Shown: positions 10,990 through 22,679, numbered from the stretch's first letter. The stretch: 64,000 nucleotides of DNA from Isoetes taiwanensis (GCA_021234155.1 JAJEKV010000015.1:530852-594851); one strand, 5' to 3'. Program-made: numbers and translations. The notes: generated from the sequence alone by a model not told the origin.

Positions 10990-11586
10990 GGTATCCGCGG
11001 TATTCTCCCTTTATGACGGAATCTCCCCGAGTTATTCCACGAGGCGGAATCACTCGCGCCGTGTATTCCTCGGGAAGGTATCCGCGAAGGGCGTGATTAT
11101 TCCGCCGTACGGAATCACAACCATGCTATTACGCGGATGGAATCTCGAGTGTGCGATTAGGTGAGATGGAATCACAACTGCGTATCCCGCCCGGTGGAAT
11201 CCTGGCATGACCATTCCACCGGATGGAATAACGACCGCGATTCATTCTGTGGAATCACAAATGTCCGATTTCTTGAGGCGGAATCACCACGAATATATTC
11301 CGCGATAGAATCACAACAAATGTATTCCTCCGGAAGGTATCACGAAGGACGTGATTATTCCGCCAGACGGAATCACAACCATGCTATTCCGCCAGATGGA
11401 ATCTCGAGTGTCTGAGTCCGTGAGATGGAATCACAACCTACGTATCCCGCCAGGTGGAATCACAACGTGACCATTCCACCGGATGGAATAACGACCACGC
11501 GATTCACTCCTGTGGAATCACAAATGTCCGATTCTTCGAGACGGAATCACCACGAATATATTCCGCCTGATAGAATCACAACATCA
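10990..11586 (+). repeat. Hairpin-unit satellite array 1
   Basis: Some 20 degenerate units of about 28-32 bp, with the form ATTCCGCC, 2-4 bases, GGAATCACAACC and a variable spacer. Each unit can fold because ATTCCG pairs with CGGAAT. Units are also organised in a higher-order repeat of about 260 bp: the blocks starting near 11089 and 11349 match unit for unit. The array is cut by the CACTA insertion and resumes at 15322. Confidence 0.8.
11584..11586. repeat. CACTA target-site duplication, left
   Basis: TCA directly precedes the CACTACAAGAG terminus and recurs at 15319-15321. Three-bp duplications are the rule for the CACTA (En/Spm) superfamily. Confidence 0.9.
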
Positions 11587-11880
11587 CACTACAAGAGAAT
11601 GCATGTTCTGCGTCAGAAAAATCGTCAGATAATCTTCACAAAACAGACAACTGCCTGGACCCTACTGGCTGACGATTTATCTGACGATTTTTACCTGACG
11701 ATTTAGCGTCAGAAAAATCGTCTGAAAAATCGTCAACTTTCTGACGATTAAGCATCAGAAAAATCGTCAAGGTTCGTCACAGTTAACGTCAGAAAAATCG
11801 TCAAACAAAACGTCAGAAAAAACGTCAAAAAAATCGTCAAAAAAAATGTCAAAAAAATAGTCAAAAAATTCGTCAAATTT
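11587..11880. repeat. CACTA left subterminal repeats
   Basis: A dense series of GTCAGAAAAATCGTC and CTGACGATT units, degrading inward to AACGTCAAAAAAATCGTC-like runs. They are mirrored at 15040-15318. Confidence 0.85.
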
Positions 11881-14800
11881 TTTTTTACCAACTATTTACA
11901 TTTTGTTTGGATTTACATTTTGTTTGCAAATTGAAAATTTTATTGATATGCACTATGCCTGCATTTTCAATTACAATGCTGATGAAGTCTAAGATGAATT
12001 TAGGCTACAAGTTATAAAGAAATAAAAGCATAAGTAAAACAAAAACTCCTTTATTTAAATCCAGTCACAAGTTACAGTTACATGTAATAACGATCTTTAC
12101 AATGCCATGCCAACAATGCGCTTCCTCTGCTTCCAACATTACAATCTTTGGCCTTCACTCACTTTCTGAACTCTATCATAAATTGCACCTCCTCTAATAA
12201 CTTGTCTTTACACCTCCTGTAATTTGCCTGATTCTATAGTGCAGTCAGTACTAGCAAAAAACAACCATAACACAAAATCAATCCATTACCTTTTAAACTT
12301 TGATATAGACATGTACATCTTGCAGACCCATGAAGAAAAAATATGTACATCAGATCTGCAGTGCAGGGCAGGACAAAAGTGATTTATGCCTAAATACTTG
12401 AGATCTATAACACTCAAATCACCATCTCAAATAAACCTAATAAGCATTAAACAGGAGAGCATATGCAGATATTAGTGGAGATTTGGAAGATCAATGCTGA
12501 CACATCAAACTGTAAATCACGCTTCAGCAGCAGATATTGGTGCCTGCACAGGCTATTAAAGGCTTTTAATACCATTTTGTTATTGCTTAATTTAATTTAA
12601 TTTAAGGTCAGCTAACAGTCCTTATACTGCTTCAGCAAACAAAGTTTAAAAATATTTGGCCTTATACATAAACAATTTAAGTCATAAACTCGAATTAGTT
12701 GTACCAGCATAGGCTATAAGGTCAGCCTAAGCTACAGGAACAGCAAGTTAAAGTTGCCATGGGATTAAAAAATCTGTCAGTGTTTCTTGGGGGTCATTGT
12801 GTCTATAAGGAGGCCATATTCCTAAAGTTCGGAATTAGAATATATGGCACTATGTATCAAATGACCCACAAAAACACATTTGCCCTAAAAGCAGGATAGA
12901 ACATAGCAACAGAGAAATAATTCTAGCCAAACTCAAGTTACATGCCATTTGCTGTTGCATCCGCGTATCTTGTAACATTTTAAAAATAATTGTGATAAAC
13001 TTTTGAATGAGAAATTTTGAAACGCCATAAAGAACCTGATTATGGACGCTCCTTCCACATCTGTGAGTTGCGCCGGTGAGTTGATCCTTTTGTGGCTAAG
13101 AATACATAAATTTTGCTTCATACAGAATGCCTCTGTCCTGCCTATAAGCAGATCAGATCATGCCCTGAAAATTTAAATGAGCACAAGCACAGAAGCTAAG
13201 AGAACAAGGTCGCTTACAGAAAACATTTTTCTTTAAATAGATCTTGCCAAAACCTAGCTTGTTACCAGGGTGATCCAATACATGGGCGGCAGCATCATTT
13301 CGGCCAGAGCCCAAACCTGTTAGCAGACTCCGCCAAACCAGTATAAGAGCGGAAAATGAATCAGGTCGGCTACTTAGGCCATGCCGGCAACATACGCTCT
13401 ATTTCTGTGCTTCCGCAAAAACCCTAGAAGCAAAAACAAATTAGAAGCAAAAACGAATTAGGGTTTCAAAGCAATATTCGAACCACGAATTCTCTTTGTG
13501 CACATCCAAAACCAAGGCATATCCACTAAAATAACTTTTGGAGGAGCTCGTTTGAGAACAAGCGATTCCACTATAATAAATTTTCGAAGAATCATTTTCC
13601 CAAGTGACCCAAGCAATCATATTTTTTAATGCCACAGTTTACCACCAAAGAAGAACTTTAAGCAAGTTCATGTCTCTTGCAACTTGTACAAATAACGAGG
13701 GTATTTGCCATAAACACCTTATTGCTTTTACATCTAATTTTTTATTTTTTTTTTCTTTACTTGCTTTTGCATAGATGCCTTAGTCAATTGAGCACATATA
13801 AGAGCCAGCATTTAAGAGCTCAATAGAGACCACCTTGTGCAATAACAAGTTTATTGACCTAGATACCTTTTGCTATTTAAAAGCAAACAAGTCCAAAAAC
13901 ATGCCAAAGTGTGAGATTCTCGTTTGTTCGCAAAGAAATTCTCCAACTTCACGTTTGTTCGCAGAATTCTCCAAAGCTTCAAAGACAAATCTCCGTTGGC
14001 GCCATAGTCAAACAACCGGGGAAAAGGAAGGGGGTAATTTGGTTTCGAATCTCGCCCCTTCCCCCAGTGGTTAAAGGGATTAAAAGTTAATTATTATTGA
14101 AGGCATGTATTCAAGACTATTTGTCTTTGTATTTTTGCCATATTCGCTTGTTAAGATATTTAGACATCTTCGACCATGGTCTGGAGGAGTTAAAATAACC
14201 CAATACGACCATGGGAAACAATTTGGTGCAAGGCAAATTCGAGTGAAGTCACCTAGCCAAGGTTTTTAACCACGAAAAATGAACTTATAGATTTTTCTAG
14301 GGAAGCCCTTGAGCCACAAATGCAACGTGCGACCATGCAAAAATATTTAAAGTAGGGGGCATGGCACAAGGGTATAAAATGGTAATGAAAGCATGGAGAT
14401 AAAAAAAATAATATGGCAAGGGGAATAATTCTAAGGGTTATGCCTAGGAAATTAAGAAAATGGTTTGGCAAAAGTGTTCAAGGAGTGGATTCATGGCAAA
14501 ATGGTGAACATGGGATAAAAATATGGTATGGGTGTAGGGATGGAAATAATGGCTAGGGGATTATGGCATGTAGGGGCAAGTTCAAGAATGAATAGGAAAT
14601 GGAAATAAAAGGAGCAAAGTGATACTAAAATTTGAGATACCAGGACAAGGGGTCTTCCAAACTTCAACATAGTGACTTCCAAACAAAGCTTCTACAAAGC
14701 AATTAAATGGGAGGAAGGTTTAGAATGCTAGTGGTCAACTCTTCTATTGATTCAACCATCATAATTATTACCTTTTATAGAACCTACATTTATCCATAGG

Positions 14801-15039
14801 GTTCACAAAACCAAAAGGTTAATTACCAAGTAACTAATGCAGAGAGGTTTTCAAATGGGGGTTACACCGAACAAACCATAACTAAAGTTAGCCAAAAGGT
14901 TATGTTTTTCAACCATATAACTTAATCAAACTTGAGTCAATTATGCACCATGGAAGAGATCTATAAGAGAGCTTTCCAATGCAACAAATTTCATTCAAAA
15001 CAGGCTTTTGGATCAATTGTTATGATTTATTAAAAAAAA
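11881..15039. other. CACTA interior without genes
   Basis: About 3.1 kb of AT-rich DNA. No TNPA- or TNPD-like frame was seen. Purine-rich degenerate repeats occur around 14300-14650. Host-sequence capture is possible, but I recognise nothing. Confidence 0.5.
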
Positions 15040-15318
15040 AAACGCGTTTTCCTGACGTTTTCTCTGACGTTTCTTCTGACGCAACATCTGACGTTTTTTC
15101 TGACGAAAATTCTGACGTTACGCCTGACGCAAGATTCTGACGATTTTTTTGACGATTCTTCTGATGATACTTCTGACGTTTAATTTCTGACGATTTGTCT
15201 GACGTTTTGACCTGACGATATATCGTCAGGAATTTAATCGTCAGGATATTCGTCAGGACATAACCATTCAATTTACCTGACGATTTTTCTGACGCCAAAC
15301 CCTCATCCTCTTGTAGTG
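15040..15318. repeat. CACTA right subterminal repeats
   Basis: More than a dozen CTGACG motifs spaced about 10-20 bp apart. Orientation switches at the perfect palindrome CTGACGATATATCGTCAG (15212-15229). Confidence 0.85.
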
Positions 15319-15321
15319 TCA

Positions 15322-15660
15322 TGGCTATTCCGCCGGATAGAATCACGACCATGGATTCAGCCCCGTGGAATCACAACCGCGCGATTCTTGAGATGGAATC
15401 CGCGGCGACTTCATTCCGCCCGACGGGTATCACAACAAAGACACTATTTCGGAGGCGGAATCCGCGGTTTAGCTATTCCGTGATCGCGGATAGAATCACT
15501 CCCGGTGATTCCGTCACGGTGATTCATTCCGCGGTGATTCTTACGGGGCGGCAGTGGATGCATCCGGTCCGTTAGCGGAAACCGGTTGGCCGGACATTGT
15601 GGCGTTGTGAGTTACGTCCTACTGCGGGCGTAAGTGTGTCGATTCCACCGAGCGGAATCA
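15322..15660 (+). repeat. Hairpin-unit satellite array 1, continuation
   Basis: Units of the same type as 10990-11586 (CTATTCCGCCGGATAGAATCAC and relatives) resume directly after the CACTA duplication. They become more diverged toward 15660. Confidence 0.75.
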
Positions 15661-16189
15661 CTGCGTATGTTTGGCAATCGGAACTCCTCGATCCGCGGCC
15701 GCGAGAGTCCTCGGCGGAGCTTGTCATGGACCTTGAAGAGAAGATTGAGGAGGCAAGTGCCCGAACACTTTCCGTTCCATCTCTTTATTGTGGCTAAGCT
15801 CTAATTACGCTTCTTGTGGCGGTGCAAGCGAGAGATTTGGCAAACAAACCTGCGCAGAAGGGCATTTTGACCCACGGTCGGCGCCACTGGGCGGTTCTAG
15901 AGCACCGGGGTCCCGATCCGGATGGAGGAGGCACTCAATTGGTGTGGGTTTCCTATATTCCCACCTCATTTGGGGAGCAAAAAATGGGGATGCACCCCAC
16001 AACTTCTATATAAGAAGCTCTCAAATGAATAAGGGGCTATCAAAACCCGGGCATCCTGGACATATCTTTCTCGAAAAGGTATGCAGGTTGTTTAGTTTTG
16101 TAGATTACACATGGAAATTAAAGCATGGCTGATTCATCCTCAATGGTGGAAAGCAGGTACTGGTGTAGTTTTGGGCCCCAAGACAAGTT
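15661..16189. other. Spacer before transposase remnant
   Basis: GC-richer DNA with no recognised domain. It may include the 5' leader or first exon of the MULE transposase gene that follows. Confidence 0.35.
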
Positions 16190-18015
16190 GTGGAAGATCG
16201 ACCTCCTCCTCCAGGGCAAAGGAGGAGGAGGGTTCAAAGGGGGGAGAGTGTTAGAAGGGGATGCCAATGTCATTTCACTTTGAGACAGCTCTACCTTCTT
16301 CCGGAAACCACTCAAATTACCTACCACAAATGGGATCATGTGAACCCGGCAAGGTCAAATTTGCCACCAGGTAAAGCTTTAGGCTGGCGAAAAGGGTTGA
16401 GGTATAGGGCACGGCTCAAGTGGCTCCACGGATGAAAAGAGAGAATGGATCAAACAAAAGCTATTGCATTACATTGCACCTAGAATGGTGATGAATATCC
16501 ACCAAGAAAGAGTGAGCTTGAAGAAGGAACTACTTGGTTTGGAGGGGCTTTCGAGAGATGACATGTTAAAGATGCATGAAATCTACAACATTGAAAAGGA
16601 AGTGACCCGAAATGTTTGGAAGTTGCATGAAGATGAAGCTACAAGCACTCATATGTGGGTGCAACAACACCTTGACAGTGTATTCCATTATGAGCAAGGT
16701 GACATCTTCCAATTGGGGGTTATGACTCCCACCCAAAGAGGAGCCTTGTTGAGATTTGGAAAGGATAGGGCATTGTGTCTTGACTCCACCTACAAGACGA
16801 ACAGGATGAGGTAGAGTTGCACCTCTTGCATTTCAATGCTCATATAAGACTTTAGCTTCCTTGCTAACATTCTTAAGTTGTGTTGCTACTTTACATTAAA
16901 GGTACTACCTCTTCACTATCATTGGATTCGATGAGTACTTCAATGGGATGCCTTTGGCTTGGATTATCACGAACTCCCAGAAGAAAGATGCAATTGCAAG
17001 ATGGCTAGAAGCCATGAAAGTGTGGGTTGAACGCCATGACTCAACCTGGAAGCCCTCATGCTTTATCACCGATTCTTGCGATGCCGAAATACATGCAATT
17101 AAAAAGGTAACAATGTTTCCACTATGAGCAATTTTAAGTGGTTCATTTTGCACACTCTATGAGCATGTGGCATCTCTCTACACTTCAGGTTTACCCTAGC
17201 GTCGCTGAACCTTTGCATCCGCATGTGAGAAGAGATTTGGTTGAAGTGGCTAGTCAAGAACGTGAAGAACAAGGAGATAAGGAACCAAATGTTTAAGGAA
17301 TTGGGTGAGATCATGTATGGAATCAAGTGTCCCCCCGTAACAATGACTATGGAGAGGATTACAATGAGGTCATTAAAGTAGAAGCTTTGAGAAAGTTGGA
17401 AACCCCGAAGGAAAGTATCCTCGGTATCCCAGTTGGCCTCCTACATGAGTCGTGGAGTGGACTCGCAATATATGTGAATGGGTGTTGGCCACAAGAATGT
17501 TCCTCCATTCAAACCAAGAAACCAATCTTTTGCAATAGAGGGTTGGCACAAGATACTAAAGATGCGTCACGGGCATCTCCAAATCCTATCTGAAGGGCGG
17601 GGAGGATGGGTGGCTACTACATATGCTTGTCAATGAAGTTGAGGCACATACAACATACTCAAGGTAATTTGCAAAAGTTAGCGTGTTTTGTATACTTACG
17701 TGTGCACTAACACACCACGTTGTTTCATTTACAAGCACCACGGGGATGAAAGAGGCTGGTTTTGTCATAAACACATCACAAGAGAAAAATTATAGAATCG
17801 GCTATTCGAGGGGCATTCAGGATGATTCCGATGATCACCTTTTTGTAGACCTCGAAGGAGGGGAGGCATATGTCCGGACTCTTGATCTCAACCGCCAACC
17901 GTACTTTGTGAGTGGGACACATAGGAATTGGGCGAGTTGTGATTGCCCATGGGGTGCCAAAGGTAACCTTTGCAAACACCAAGTTAAGGTTATCCAACTA
18001 ATGGACAGATTCTGA
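16190..18015 (+). pseudogene. MULE transposase with C-terminal SWIM zinc finger, decayed
   Basis: Cut-and-paste transposase of the Mutator superfamily. An N-terminal zinc-finger-like part (about 16265-16345, RRGCQCHFTLRQLYLLPE then HKWDHVN) precedes a long frame (16464-16810) ending LCLDSTYKTNRMR, the first catalytic-Asp region. A GT-AG intron (16811-16901) leads in frame to YYLFTIIGFDEYFNG...FITDSCDAE (16902-17106), which carries the second Asp. Further exons from 17189 include WLVKNVKNKEIRNQMFKELG, then AIEGWHKILKMRHG with a candidate third acidic residue. The C-terminal SWIM finger CDCPWGAKGNLCKH is at about 17940-17985. Stops and frame changes between 17220 and 17700 make it non-functional as read. 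Confidence 0.8.
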
Positions 18016-18499
18016 GAGCGGGACATCTTGAAGGTTCTAGGTTCCTATTATAGAAATGCAAGTGGTGGCATGGAGCACTTGCCCCTTGTACACACAGGGT
18101 CCCCCGGAGATTCACCAAAGAGATAGTTAGTCTAGAGGATGACATTCTCCCTATGAAGAAAGTTGGGTTGAGCGTGGGGAAGCTAGGGCCTCACTAGAAT
18201 CATGTGTTGCAAGGGTTATGGGGCCGGGCCTCCAAGATCCCGGCCTCCTCATAGCCCGAGAGGTGATGATGAGACAAGTCGACACCCGGGCTTGAGAGGA
18301 TGGGCCGAAGAGGATGGACCAGACACAACTATATCGTCTTTGTCAGTGCTGGAGGAAGAGGAGGCATATGGAACGAGCCTTGCAAGGATGAAGCCACTCT
18401 TGGAAATAGGGAAGAGGGGGCCAAAGGACAAGAAACGGAGTTGGAAGGAAGTTGAGATGGAGAGCCTTGCTTAGATGGAGAGCCTTGCTTTGATGAGTT

Positions 18500-19400
18500 T
18501 AGCACAAGTACTCTATGTAGAAATACTCTGTGTATAAATACCATTTGTTTAAATACTTAGTGTGCAATGTTGAAATCCTCGATGTATGTACAAAATACTA
18601 TACGTATAAATACCATGTGTACAAATACACAATGTATTAATACTCTATGTATAAGTACTCTATTTTGTAAAACTACACGTATAAATACCATGTGTACAAA
18701 ATACTATACGTATAAATACCATGTGTACAAATACACAATGTATTAATACTCTATGTATAAATACTCTATTTTGTAAAACTACACTTATAAATACCATGTG
18801 TACAAAATACTATACGTATAAATACCATGTGTACAAATACACAATGTATTAATACTCTATGTATAAGTACTCTATTTTGTAAAACTACACGTATAAATAC
18901 CATGTGTACAAAATACTATACGTATAAATACCATGTGTACAAATACACAATGTATTAATACTCTATGTATAAGTACTCTATTTTGTAAAACTACACGTAT
19001 AAATACCATGTGTACAAAATACTATACGCATAAATACCATGTGTACAAATACACAATGTATTAATACTTTATGTATAAGTACTCTATTTTGTAAAACTAC
19101 ACGTATAAATACCATGTCTACAAAATACTATACGCATAAATACCATGTGTACAAATACACAATGTATTAATACTCTATGTATAAGTACTCTATTTTGTAA
19201 AACTACACGTATAAATACCATGTGTACAAAATACTATACGTATAAATACCATGTGTACAAATACACAATGTATTAATACTCTATGTATAAGTACTCTATT
19301 TTTAAAACTACACATATAAATACCATGTGTACGAAAGACTATAAGTATAAATACTATGTGTACAAATACACAATGTACTGATACTCTATGTATAAGTACC
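18500..19400. repeat. Tandem array, 106-bp period, about 8 copies
   Basis: The anchor CACAATGTATT recurs at about 18628, 18734, 18840, 18946, 19052, 19158, 19264 and 19368. Each unit contains several GTATAAATAC and TGTACAAA sub-motifs, so the array also has an inner periodicity. Copies are highly similar, which suggests recent amplification. Long hydrophobic frames on the minus strand here are artefacts of the repeat. Confidence 0.9.
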
Positions 19401-19539
19401 AATAATCCCATGTATATCACGTTTATACTCCATGGACAAATTCAAAATTCACATGTGTAAATGCAAAATTCCATTGGAAAATAGAAAACTATTTGTCTGT
19501 CCAATGGTCGAAAGAAATCCCTAAAGTCGTCAACTGTCC

Positions 19540-19740
19540 GGTGGAATCACCAATTCGTGATTCCATGCCATGGAATCCCCTCCGCCATCATTGCATGCCG
19601 CAGGCAATGATGCTCCTTCAAGTCAGATGTCAAGTCAGATGTCTGCCATTCTGAAGGACGGCCAACTGACGCACGCAATGTGTGGTGATTCCACTACACA
19701 GAATCACAGGTGGTGATTCCACCTCACAGAATCAACCTTG
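19540..19740 (-). repeat. Hairpin-unit satellite array 2
   Basis: Several GTGATTCC, 6-9 bases, GAATCAC units (for example GGTGATTCCACTACACAGAATCAC). Most are in the opposite orientation to array 1. Confidence 0.6.
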
Positions 19741-19831
19741 GGCATCGGACCAACACCATCCTCTTAGTATTCACTCATAATTCTCTGGAAGACGATCCTT
19801 TGAGGCGCTTCGATCTTCGTCTGTTCCAGCC

Positions 19832-20150
19832 ATGGCCGACTGCCCCCCCGTAGCCATACTCGACGGGGTCCTCGTGGTGGACCTCGGTTTTCTGGAGGCG
19901 CTCAAAGATTGCAGGCTCGAGAATCTGCAGGAGCGCCTCCGGAGTCGAGCATTGGTAGACGTCCCGCCCATTCCTGTCGCCATACCTTCGGGACAGGGTT
20001 GTGAATGCATCAGGATTCCTGTGAAGGTTTCCAACGTTTCACACATCCCCGGAGCGCGAGGCGCTAGATGAAGAGTGGACAAAGAATCGTTTGCCTACGT
20101 TAAGAGAGGCGGAAGTGCGAAGGAAGAATCAAGCTAAATGTGGCCCCAAA
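19832..20150 (+). pseudogene. Unrecognised gene family, copy A
   Basis: A clean 79-codon frame (19832-20071) starts MADCPPVAILDGVLVVDLGF and contains LRSRALVDVPPIPVAIP, GCECIRIPVKV and SHIPG. It aligns with copy B on the minus strand at 22679-22109. After the stop, similarity to copy B continues in the next frame (DEEWTKNRLP against DGDWAKNLFAF), so a frameshift or unrecognised intron truncates it. Copy A also lacks about ten residues present in copy B before the SHIPG region. I recognise no known domain. It sits just downstream of hairpin array 2 inside the giant element, and a passenger or captured gene is the simplest reading. Confidence 0.5.
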
Positions 20151-20394
20151 AATTACTGGGGCTCAAAGCCGCTGAAGGTGGAGTCTGCAAGGATGAGCCG
20201 ATGATCGGTGAATTTGCTTTCCTGTTCCCTGCTTTGCAAGGACACAAGTTTTGGGAGGGTTGACCGGTCTACCAACAAGGTGTGAGTTCATACAATCGGC
20301 CGCTCATTTGATGTTACGTATTGTCGCCGCAACTAATGTTCTTTATTCTTTTTGCATAAATTACGCGAAAAAAGCGAGCCCGCCCGATTCATAA

Positions 20395-20402
20395 AGGCAT
20401 AG
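20395..20402. repeat. Imperfect target-site duplication of MITE, left
   Basis: AGGCATAG here corresponds to GTGCATAG at 21044-21051, six of eight bases identical. Eight bp is typical of hAT elements. Confidence 0.5.
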
Positions 20403-21043
20403 CGGGATAGGTTCAATCGTTTATGCGTTTTATACGGAATACGTATGAATTGTATGATACGGCACATATTTGCCGTATAAAACGTAAAAAATACGGCAAA
20501 AAAATTCCGTTTCGGAAGATTTTCGTCTGCTTTAAAACAACGTGAAAGCGCACGCGAAAATTTTTCGCGTCGCCGAAAGATGAAAACTGCAGACGCCAAC
20601 GCAAATTTTTTTTTTTTTGTGAAACCTTCAGATCTGCGTGCGAAAGTATTTTCGCGTGACGCGATCTGAAAAATTCAGCGTCTGTAATTCAAAAAAAAAA
20701 TTTTTTTTTTTTTACGGATTTAAAAAAAAAAAATTTTTTTTTTTTTTTTGAATTTTGCGTCGCGAAAATAGCGATGAAAGCGTCTGCGAAAATTTTTTCG
20801 CGTCGCAGATCTAAGGTTTCGCGACGCAATTTTTTTTTTTTTTTTGTCACAGACGCTTTTCAAGTTTCGGCGTCGACGCCGAAAAATTTTCACGTCACGC
20901 TTTCCGCGAAGCTTTCGCGTCGCCGAAATTTTTTTCCTACGGCCGAGGTTTTAATCGTTAAATACGTATTTTATTAAAAAATACGTATTTTTTGACTTTA
21001 TACGTCAGGAATTTTAATTTTGTACGTATAGAACCTATCCCTG
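20403..21043. mobile_element. hAT-like MITE with long A/T runs
   Basis: The termini are CGGGATAGGTTC on the left and GAACCTATCCCTG on the right, an 11-bp perfect inverted repeat that reads CAGGGATAGGTTC from the right end, like many hAT termini. The 641-bp interior has no gene. It is dominated by facing runs of A and T (20690-20760, 20830-20846), CGCGAAAAT-type motifs in both orientations and several TACGTAT boxes, so it could fold into a long imperfect hairpin. It is probably mobilised by an unlinked transposase. Confidence 0.65.
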
Positions 21044-21269
21044 GTGCATAGCTCGCGACTATCAATGATGGAGGACCGTCCTTTTTGGTTTACGCTCGCA
21101 CATAGTTACGTTGATTTTAGATTTCCTGTTAGCTACCTTGCTGCACGCCTTCTTATGAGAATACAGATTTAAGTTAATTGATGTGCAATCTCTTCAGTTG
21201 GCTTCAGATTCTATGCATATTGTGAATCTACATATTGTAATTTTTGATGAGTTTTGCACAATATGAGTT

Positions 21270-21790
21270 TCTGATATATGTGCAAAATACTGTACGTATA
21301 AATACGGTACGTATAAATACTATACGTATAACTACTATGAGTACAAACACAAAATCTGCAAATACTATGCGTATAAATACTATGAGCACAAACACACATT
21401 CTGCAAAATACTATACGTATAAATACTATACGTATAAATACTTTGAGTACAAACACAAAATCTGCAAATACTATGCGTATAAATACTATACGTATAAATA
21501 CTATGAGTACAAACACACATTCTGCAAAATACTATACGTATAAATACTATACGTATAAATACTATGAGTACAAACACACAATCTACAAAATACTATACGT
21601 TTGAATACTATCTGTATAAAATACTAAACGTATAAATACCATGTGTAGAAAATACCACAAGTATAAATACTCTGTGTACAAAAACATAATATATTAATAC
21701 TCTGTGTAGAAGCACTCGAAGCATGTAGACAACACTATGTATAATACTTGAAGTACAAATACTCCCATGTATATCACGTTTATAATTTGC
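21270..21790. repeat. Second GTATAAATAC tandem array, related to 18.5-19.4 kb
   Basis: Units of about 50-60 bp are built from TACGTATAAATACTAT, GAGTACAAACACA and CTGCAAA motifs. The array ends in CCCATGTATATCACGTTTATA, the same sequence that follows the first array at about 19410. The two arrays are therefore diverged copies in the same orientation. Confidence 0.85.
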
Positions 21791-22108
21791 GTGTAGGAAT
21801 CACGTTTAATCTGGCATTATGGAATCACAACCAGCAACATGGAAGCAAATACAGTTGAGATGCATGCATTCCATGAGATGCTTTAATGCATGATACTGGA
21901 GGTACTAACACTTGCACATTGAACAGCCATAATCTCGATTCATATTTATAAATAAGCGTCGCACCAAAAAAAACCAGCAGTGTTTAACGGACAGGGTTTA
22001 ACGGCAGGGTTCAACCAAAAAAAGAAACACCAGGGTTTAACAGACAGTGATTCTCAGACATGTATGGATGCTCAAAAGGAAACTGCCAAAAAGAAGACAG
22101 TCTCTGTT

Positions 22109-22679
22109 TCATTCGTTATCAGCAGCTAGCCAGTGGAGGTGTGGGAACGCTTCCTCTGGAACAAACATGCAATTAGTTACATCCAGCAAAAAAGAAAAAT
22201 CGTGAAGCAAGAGGCGCAGATGGCTAACCTTGACGCTGGTCCAGTTAGTTCGACCGGTTGATGGGTCTTTGCAGCAGGCAACGGGAAACACGAAGTCGTC
22301 ATCTTCTGGTTCATCGAACTCAAACGCGTCCTTGGAAGCCTTCGATGGACCTGGACATCCGCATGCAGTAGGCTTACCAGTTGAATGAAGAAATGCAAAC
22401 AAATTCTTGGCCCAATCACCGTCACATTCTTCGTGACCAGGAATTCTGGAACCCCTAGATACTTTAACTCGAATTTTCGAGCCATTGGATTTCCTCAAAG
22501 GCACCCTCACGCAATCGCAGCCCTCTTGCCTCGGTATGGCGACGGAAACCGGCGGGACCTCTTGCAGCGACCGACTTCGAAGACGATCCTGCAGGCCTGC
22601 AGCTGTGGAAATTATCCAAGAAACGAAGATCAATCATGAGAAACCCGTCCTCTATAACAATTGGTGGACAGTCCGCCAT
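22109..22679 (-). pseudogene. Unrecognised gene family, copy B
   Basis: Inverted paralogue of copy A. It starts MADCPPIVIEDGFLMIDLRF at 22679. A one-base frame change near 22600 then leads into the long frame ending at 22109, with RLRSRSLQEVPPVSVAIP, GCDCVRVPL and SRIPGHEECDGDWAKN. Beyond the part shared with copy A it encodes a Cys-containing and acidic segment (ACGCPGP, EFDEPEDDDFVFPVACC). No known family was recognised. The two copies stay alignable at protein level despite frame lesions, so they descend from a real coding gene. Both lie beside hairpin arrays, facing each other across the MITE. Confidence 0.5.

Larger units (their letters stand above)
11587..15318. mobile_element. Non-autonomous CACTA (En/Spm) transposon
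   Basis: It begins CACTACAAGAGAATG and ends, read in reverse complement, CACTACAAGAGGATG, so the inverted repeat is 11 bp perfect and extends imperfectly to about 45 bp including GCGTCAGAAAAATCGTCAG. Target duplication is TCA. About 300 bp at each end are packed with subterminal copies of CTGACG/CGTCAG motifs in both orientations, including an 18-bp palindrome at 15212-15229, as expected for transposase-binding sites. The 3.1-kb interior is AT-rich, has no transposase-like frame and probably depends on an autonomous relative. It lies inside the hairpin-unit array, so it is younger than the giant element. Confidence 0.95.

Noticed and set aside
10990-11586. CRISPR-like or integron-like array
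   Set aside because: Units are degenerate hairpins with short variable gaps and higher-order periodicity; no cas or integrase genes are present.
19190-21577. Hydrophobic minus-strand frames of VFVHIVFILIVF type over the tandem arrays
   Set aside because: They translate the GTATAAATAC repeat units; their hydrophobicity comes from the repeat sequence, with no start context or homologue.
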